23,069 nt of DNA from assembly GCA_049999765.1 (NCBI GenBank), contig JBNGIQ010007387.1, positions 1 to 23,069 of the forward strand. The letters are read 5' to 3'. The stretch comes from Phaeoceros laevis. Its lineage: Eukaryota > Anthocerotophyta > Anthocerotopsida > Notothyladales. Made by a program: the position numbers and the translations under genes. Of the stretch, positions 18,663 through 23,069 are shown one piece after another. The notes beneath the pieces were generated by a model. The model searched no databases and was not told the origin of the DNA. It saw nothing but the letters and a program-made list of their open reading frames with translations. Every line of letters starts with the position of its first letter. Positions within the stretch are counted from its first letter, which is position 1.

Positions 18663-18986
18663 TCAGCCCTGGATCCAGACGGCGCGCAGCTTGGTCGCAC
18701 CTTGCACCACACAGCCTGGCCCATAAATCTGTGCGACACTGCTGTCGGCTTCGCAGTAGCGCTGGTTATGGATGGACACTCGGGTGTCGCCGCTCACCTC
18801 CGTGATCTTAACGGCTCGCTGGTCGTTGAACGTCTGGCAGGTGTTGCCGCCGACGTAGAAGATGTTGGTGGGTGCCCCGTCGCAGCTCGCTGGGTTGTAA
18901 GTCTCGATTTTGGCCGCTTCACTCACAGTTGCCATGGCCAGCACCAGCAGCGCACCGATCGCGAGAAGGCGAACAACGAATGCCAT
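18663..18986 (-). CDS. Small secreted four-cysteine protein, possible beta-gamma-crystallin/MiAMP1-like fold
   Basis: Single exon of 107 residues. The N-terminus is a clear signal peptide: 'MAFVVRLLAIGALLVLAMA', with probable cleavage after Ala25 ('SEAA|K'), leaving about 82 residues. The mature part has four cysteines (35, 50, 78, 92), enough for two disulphides. It ends in a beta-rich 'ATKLRAVWIQG'. The spacing of 'HNQRYC', 'YGPGC' and the closing aromatic strand resembles the second half of plant MiAMP1-type antimicrobial proteins, which have a Greek-key beta-gamma-crystallin-like fold. That similarity is a visual judgement and the cysteine pattern is not identical. Role in the apoplast, defence or development is unknown. 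A possible AATAAA is found at 18329-18334 downstream. It is flanked by repeats and debris, so it may be a mobile or lineage-specific gene. Confidence 0.7.
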   Translation of the reverse strand: MAFVVRLLAIGALLVLAMATVSEAAKIETYNPASCDGAPTNIFYVGGNTCQTFNDQRAVKITEVSGDTRVSIHNQRYCEADSSVAQIYGPGCVVQGATKLRAVWIQG

Positions 18987-19059
18987 ACGACGTCGACCCT
19001 CGTGAAATTAATCTTCACACACAAAAGCTCTAGAAACTTTTACAGGAGAATATGAAAAG

Positions 19060-19209
19060 ATGGATGTAGCTCTAGCCACTCTCGAGAGAGAGATTCAATT
19101 GCGAGCTGAGGTTGTGACAGACACTCCATGCTCAGGCTTATATGCAAGGTTGACAGAAGCTTGGATGCCCGAAGCCCACCATGACACTAGGCTAAGCTCC
19201 CGAGGATGA
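19060..19209 (+). other. Short exon-like frame, unassigned
   Basis: After a 'cttttacag' acceptor-like site, a 49-codon frame reads 'MDVALATLEREIQLRAEVV' and continues to TGA at 19207-19209. The first half looks like a coiled-coil fragment. No homologue is recognised and there is no supporting upstream exon. It may be a leftover exon like those at 17.4-18.2 kb, or chance. Confidence 0.2.
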
Positions 19210-19581
19210 AATGACTCTTACCACTCGTGACTTCACCGCCCAGTTTGGGCCGGGGTTTGGGGTGATCTGAGCTCGATCGCGACACGGCATCAACGTTCCT
19301 AGCTACTACTGTAACTGACGAACTGCTGCTTACAAGTCAGTAAGTGTGGAAGACATGAGGCTTGACTACACTCAGCGACCACGCAACCGGGGGACCCTTT
19401 CACGTGTCTGTTGTGCTGGGAGGCAAACTGGCAAACTGGCTGTACTAAGCGAGTAACTTTCATGCCGTGCACACAACAACATAACGCGCCACCCATGGAT
19501 GGACATGAAATGTCGGAAGTTGGAAAACGGAAGCCGAAGTATGGAACTTGACAAGCTCCACAAAACCACCAAAGGATATCC
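19210..19581. other. Intergenic, no gene recognised
   Basis: No convincing coding region. The minus-strand frame 19299-19652 runs into the 67-bp repeat and has no recognisable motif. A short direct repeat 'ggcaaactggcaaactggc' is at about 19424-19440. Confidence 0.4.
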
Positions 19582-19715
19582 ACACAAGAGCTCATGGGGC
19601 CCTCACATGTGAGGAGAGTCCAACACCCAACTTTCGTCGGGCTGGACAACACAAGAGCTCATGGGGCCCTCACATGTGGGGAGAGTCCAACACCAAACTT
19701 TAGTCGGGCTGGACA
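19582..19715. repeat. 67-bp tandem duplication
   Basis: Two adjacent 67-base copies, 19582-19648 and 19649-19715, starting 'acacaagagctcatggggcc' and differing at three positions. It overlaps the 3' side of the decayed retrotransposon frame on the minus strand. Confidence 0.9.
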
Positions 19716-19873
19716 AGATCTTTAGATGAATAAGAAGCACGATGTTGTCCTTGACAATTGCAACATGTAGCAGCAGTTTTATTAGCCACACAGTCCACCA
19801 GTGAGTGAGGTCCACCATAATTATAATGGACGCATAAGATAGAGTTACGACAGGCCAATTGAGTGTGGCCAAA

Positions 19874-19915
19874 ACCTTGACAACGAAAAAGTTCCAATGT
19901 TTTCGTTGTCAAGGT
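19874..19915. repeat. 16-bp perfect hairpin within LINE fragment
   Basis: Arms 19874-19889 ('accttgacaacgaaaa') and 19900-19915 are exact reverse complements around a 10-base loop. It lies inside the zinc-knuckle frame, just before the first knuckle, and abuts the next hairpin at base 19915. Confidence 0.9.
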
Positions 19916-19958
19916 CCTCGTGCTGGTCATGTTCAAGAACATGCGACCAGCACGAGGA
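19915..19958. repeat. Second hairpin, 14 bp plus 6 bp, within LINE fragment
   Basis: Outer arms 19915-19928 and 19945-19958 ('tcctcgtgctggtc') are perfect. An inner 6-bp stem (19929-19934 with 19937-19942) closes on a two-base loop, with a two-base bulge at 19943-19944. It sits directly next to the preceding hairpin. Confidence 0.9.
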
Positions 19959-20640
19959 ATAAAAAGAGATATCCTATCGACATCGGATTCCTTGCCAATG
20001 TCAAAAAAGACTGAAGAATGTTTTTTCAATGAAAAATCCTGAGTGAGCCAAGGGGGGTTGGTATAAACAAACTCCTCAGCACCCTCCAAACTTGCGGAGA
20101 ACTAAGGTATAGTGACAGAAGTTGGGATATCGTGCACAAGAGTTTGAACCGGTTGAAGGGGGGGTTGGAAACGCTTTCGAGCCCCAAACCTCACCCAATT
20201 GCACTACTGCACTACTATCTTTTGGAGAAGTCAAATAAATTCCCAAGTGCACTTCCTTTTTATGTACCGCTCAAATTTCAACAATATTAATATTATGGCC
20301 GAATGAGTCCTCCAATTTTACTAGAGCGCTATTGGTACGATTTTTCAATTCCGCATGCGATAACTAATGAAGATAAATACCGTCCATAAAGCCAAAACTA
20401 AGCATATATCGGGAGGAGATGAAGCACCAAAATAAGGAGGGTAGTTCCGCAGAGACTGGACTGCCGCTGCATAAGACCGTGCGTGCATAGCCAGATCTTT
20501 GACTTCACCCTTAATAACCCCAGAGAGTTTGTCCTCTGTAGTGCACACCTGATCCTGAATAGTTTCAGGAGACTCTTCAACAGACCGCAAAGTCCCTTGG
20601 AGAGACGCCCTTGGAGAGACACCATGGACTCAGCAAAGAT

Positions 20641-21073
20641 ATTTGAAGTGAATTCTCATTGTCCAGGGCTCCAGGCAAGACTGCTTTTGCAAAACGAAAT
20701 GTCTTATCGCCCCTAAAAAAAGCTCTAAAAAAAAAGTCTTATTTTAATAAGAGCTCCATTCGGAATTTCGGTGTAGCTTGGCCTCCGCCTTATTAAACTT
20801 GGCCTGCGCCACCGCATACACCCTCCACCACCTGCCACTGCCACCGCTCCATCATTGCCCCTCACCACCAGCGACTTGGTCAGGACTGTTCGTCTGGGAC
20901 CTCACGAACCCATGTCTACAGAGCCCTGGAGAACCGGGCCTGCTGGGCTTGATGAACTCTTGCCCTACTAGCGGCAAGGGACCCCAACGGCCTCAGTTCT
21001 TGACAGATTTCCCTTGCTGCACACTGCTTCTCATTCTCAGACACGCCTGATCGAGCTTAAGCATGCAGTACCA
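20641..21073. other. Intergenic, no gene recognised
   Basis: Contains A-rich tracts around 20710-20745 and a proline/histidine-rich plus-strand frame (20778-21050) without recognisable motifs. Just left of it, 20593-20621 carries a short direct repeat 'cccttggagagac'. Nothing further was seen. Confidence 0.4.
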
Positions 21074-21138
21074 GTCTTCGCTTCCCTATTCCGTCACACA
21101 ACAAGACTCGTTGTGTGAAGGAATAGGGAAGCGAAGAC
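21074..21138. repeat. Long near-perfect hairpin (19 bp + 9 bp, 7-base loop)
   Basis: Outer arms 21074-21092 ('gtcttcgcttccctattcc') and 21120-21138 are exact reverse complements. One mismatch (21093/21119) follows, then a 9-bp inner stem (21094-21102 with 21110-21118) and a 7-base loop. No terminal direct repeats that would mark a transposon were found. Confidence 0.9.
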
Positions 21139-21426
21139 AGCTCGCTGTGAGCTTAGTGATCACCCCTACGTCGACAGCCTAGCTCACAATCCCATTTCAG
21201 GCTCTTACAATCGCAGCACATTGCCGCAGCTGGACTATTGTTGGACTTGCTGCTAGGCAGCTGGGGCCCGGCGGCAACGCAATTTTGGGCCAACGCGTTC
21301 TCGCCAACGCGTTCGAAGGCGCCCCACGCCTTCTTTCGGGCAGGGTCAGACAAAGGTGACTTTCTCAATAACCAAGGCTTCAACACGCGGCGGGGTGATC
21401 ATCAGTTGGTCTCCACTTTACTAGAA

Positions 21427-21588
21427 GACTCGTTCTTTCTGCAAAGCTGCACAGCGAGCCGCACGCAGGAAGCTTCACAGCGATTAAAAGACTCATTCTT
21501 TCTGCAAAAGCTTCACAGCGATCATCTCTGTCGCAGGCAGAGAGCTCATCGCATGCAGAAAGCTTCACAGCGACCATCTCTATCGCAG
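21427..21588. repeat. Nested imperfect short repeats
   Basis: The word 'agctt/gcacagcgat' recurs at about 21435-21459, 21466-21485, 21508-21522 and 21559-21575. 'agactcattctttctgcaaa' occurs twice (21427, 21489). Some copies also share 'catctct(g/a)tcgcag'. The array is irregular, with no constant spacer, so it is not a CRISPR. Confidence 0.7.
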
Positions 21589-21662
21589 CGTGTGGCCCCT
21601 CTCGACCCAACAAGCACGTTATGTTCTTCTTCACACGATCCTACAACGCGCAAGATTATCCG

Positions 21663-21960
21663 CACCTAAAAAATCGAAGACGTGCCGAAACAAACTACAA
21701 AGGCCGGGAGGCCGGGATTGTGGCCATTGGGCGAGACCACACACCACGGCAAAAGGACACTGCTATGTCCGGCCACTCGTCAACAGCACCTAAAATATCG
21801 AAGACGTGCCGAAACAAACTACGAAGGCCGGGAGGCCGGTCTCGCCACCCCTGGTGGCAATGGGCCGATATGGCCTCCCCCGGCGGCGATGGGCGAGACC
21901 AGACACCACGGCAAAAGGAAACCATAATTGCTAATGTCCGGCCACTCGTCACCAGCGCAC
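21663..21960. repeat. Imperfect tandem duplication, 124-bp unit
   Basis: The unit starting 'cacctaaaa(a/t)atcgaagacg' at 21663 recurs at 21787. Both copies contain 'gtgccgaaacaaactac', 'aaggccgggaggccgg', 'acaccacggcaaaagga' and 'atgtccggccactcgtca'. The second copy carries about 50 additional bases in its middle (around 21840-21890). Confidence 0.85.
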
Positions 21961-22337
21961 ATAGCCCGGGCTGTGGCACGCCGCTGGCGTCACGCGGCGA
22001 CCAACAGCCGCTGCAAAGCCGCTCACCACGGTTCGCTCCACTGTCCGCATAGAAACTCACCTGCATAAAATACTATTCTATTTGAAGCCTGAAATCCTTT
22101 CTCTCCGATGGAATAGCAGTAGCCAATAGCCTGTGTCTGAAAAGTGCTCTGCTGCTCTGCCAAATTAACCTCTGCTGTTCCAGATGCCAAATGCATTGAG
22201 GACGTTTCAGGACATCTCTCTACTGAAGTAGCCCTGAACGCAATTGCAAAGGCCCCCTACAAAATCCGTTGTCGCTTCACACAATCACTCACGCAATTCT
22301 CCTCTGGACACAACCTGCAAGCCCAGCTTCAACAGTC
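21961..22337 (+). promoter_or_regulatory. Upstream region of the hydrolase-fold gene
   Basis: No coding evidence. It should hold the promoter and 5' UTR of the gene starting at 22338. No clear core-promoter element was identified. Confidence 0.35.
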
Positions 22338-23069
22338 ATGGTAGTCTGGGTCAGGGGCAGCAATCCGGGCAGCTGTTCCAATTCCAAGCATGAAATCCAC
22401 CCACTGAGGAAGCTGAAATTCTTGGCCTGGATCACCGTCGCCTGCGCCTTGCATCACCTACCCATCGCATGGGCAGCTGAGGGTGCCTCAGCTCGGACAC
22501 CGTTGTTGTGCCCAGCGAGTGCGGAGGCCAAAGCGGCGCTCGAATCGCTGCCTCCAGGAGTGCTGTGGAACCGCACCTCTACAGGATACCAGTTCCAAGT
22601 GGGCAGCCTCGCAGGGATTCCCCGCAACGTGCTGGGATCTGAAACAGCCCTCGACCATGGAGTGATCTTCATCCCGGAGGCCGGCGTTGATGCTGCTGCC
22701 TACGTGCCCTACGCCATCCGTAAGTAGTCTCTTGTGACACCTGCGCGCATGAATTGTCGATGCCTCTCCCTCAAATTCATCTGCTGTCCAGAACCTCGTG
22801 TGACATTGCTAGAACCCCTCCTTACAAGTGCTGCATTGTGAGCAGGCGCAGCTGCGGGCGGCAGGTTCGCAACCATCATCCGCAGAGCGGACGTCAGTTT
22901 ACTCAGCGCACTGGTGGTGAGCAATCCCCAGATCAGCACATGGTCCCTGGTGGCGCATGGAGTTCAAGCCGGAAAGGTGGCTGCAGAGGTCCTGCTTGCG
23001 CTCTACCCGAAGCTGACAGCCCTGGCTCTCTTGGGATCGGTTCTTCCCGACAACGTCAACCTCACAGAC
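22338..23069 (+). CDS. Alpha/beta-hydrolase-fold protein with N-terminal signal/anchor (5' part, runs off window)
   Basis: Exon 1 is 22338-22719 and exon 2 starts at 22846 and is open to the window end. The intron has GT..AG ends ('GCCATCC|GTAAGT', 'GAGCAG|GCGCAG'), and splicing gives at least 202 residues. A hydrophobic segment at about residues 29-47 ('FLAWITVACALHHLPIAWA') acts as signal peptide or anchor. The body matches the Abhydrolase_5 (PF12695) type: 'GVIFIPEAGVDAAAYVPYA', then 'NPQISTWSLVAHGVQAGKVA' and 'LALYPKLTALALLGSVLP'. In this family the elbow after the 'W.l.' strand normally reads G-H-S-L-G-G; here it reads A-H-G-V-Q-A-G, so the nucleophile Ser seems to be missing. The rest of the triad lies beyond the window. 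The ATG at 22338 is the first in frame. Family assignment is by motif order; function is unknown. Confidence 0.7.

Larger units (their letters stand above)
19700..20640 (-). mobile_element. Decayed LINE-type (non-LTR) retrotransposon ORF1 fragment with zinc knuckles
   Basis: The minus-strand frame 20089-19700 encodes 'EEFVYTNPPWLTQDF', then a Cys/His-rich block 'RCQGFGHTQLAC', 'CVHYNYGGPHSLVDC' and 'CCNCQGQHRASYSSK'. This is the order seen in gag-like ORF1 proteins of LINEs (pre-C2HC domain plus tandem CCHC-like knuckles): the C-x2-C part of the first knuckle is damaged, while the later ones partly remain. Upstream (20590-20345) another frame has 'VKDLAMHARSYAAAVQS', a word typical of the region before the knuckles. 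The two frames are separated by stops and shifts, and no reverse transcriptase or endonuclease part is present in the window. The element is inactive as seen. Non-LTR gag identity is inference from motif order. Confidence 0.6.

Noticed and set aside
19180-19215. Third inverted C-terminal remnant of the oxygenase-like family ('gctcccgaggatgaaatgac')
   Set aside because: Only a dozen bases resemble the remnants at 10.2 and 14.0 kb and the encoded frame does not match.
20778-21050. Proline/histidine-rich 90-codon plus-strand frame as a gene
   Set aside because: Composition reflects a cytosine-rich tract, with no start context, domain or exon partners.
21074-21138. MIRNA gene
   Set aside because: Loop too short and stem too perfect for a typical plant precursor, with no independent evidence.
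21427-21588. CRISPR-like array
   Set aside because: Repeats are irregular and nested without uniform spacers, and the surrounding genome is eukaryotic.

Overview
The window looks like nuclear DNA from a streptophyte that still makes flagellated cells: a bryophyte, lycophyte, fern or charophyte-grade alga. This is inferred from gene content. An Alfin-like PHD gene with the plant exon layout, an LPAT4/5-type acyltransferase and a plant-type steroid-5-alpha-reductase-family gene point to the green lineage. A POC1 centriole gene points to basal bodies, which seed plants with non-motile sperm have lost. Introns have GT..AG ends. Several genes are single-exon. The species cannot be named from the sequence alone.

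Layout. 1-1030: AT-rich intergenic DNA and the upstream region of the first gene. 1031-2619 (+): five-exon Alfin-like PHD gene. 2620-4149: no gene recognised. 4150-5403 (-): single-exon lysophosphatidate acyltransferase. 6562-7815 (-): two-exon steroid-reductase-family membrane enzyme whose intron carries a 92-bp tandem duplication covering the splice donor. 8507-9841 (-): single-exon seven-WD40 POC1. 10165-17226: two tandem copies, both on the minus strand, of a roughly 900-residue protein related to 2-oxoglutarate/Fe(II) oxygenases. The right copy (14248-16938) is open. The left copy (10308-13366) has a one-base frameshift and a 400-N assembly gap. Each copy is followed, tail to tail on the plus strand, by a short remnant of the C-terminus of another family member. 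17364-18190: gene debris, including a recognisable ribophorin II C-terminal fragment. 18663-18986 (-): small secreted four-cysteine protein. 19582-20640: decayed LINE-type ORF1 with zinc knuckles, and a tandem repeat. 20640-22337: repeat-rich DNA with a long hairpin. 22338-23069 (+): 5' part of a secreted or membrane-anchored alpha/beta-hydrolase-fold protein that runs off the window.

The single-copy genes are housekeeping or regulatory (chromatin reading, phospholipid synthesis, lipid reduction, centriole) and do not form a pathway. The accessory part is 10-22 kb. Its most interesting element is the tandem oxygenase-like family: both His positions of the expected iron-binding triad appear to be replaced, which suggests a duplicated non-catalytic oxygenase fold. 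The partial hydrolase at the right edge also lacks the serine expected at its nucleophile elbow. A second theme is a set of long, short-loop perfect hairpins (13444-13480, 19874-19915, 19915-19958, 21074-21138). In one case the paralogous sequence lacks the second arm, as expected from template-switch mutation.
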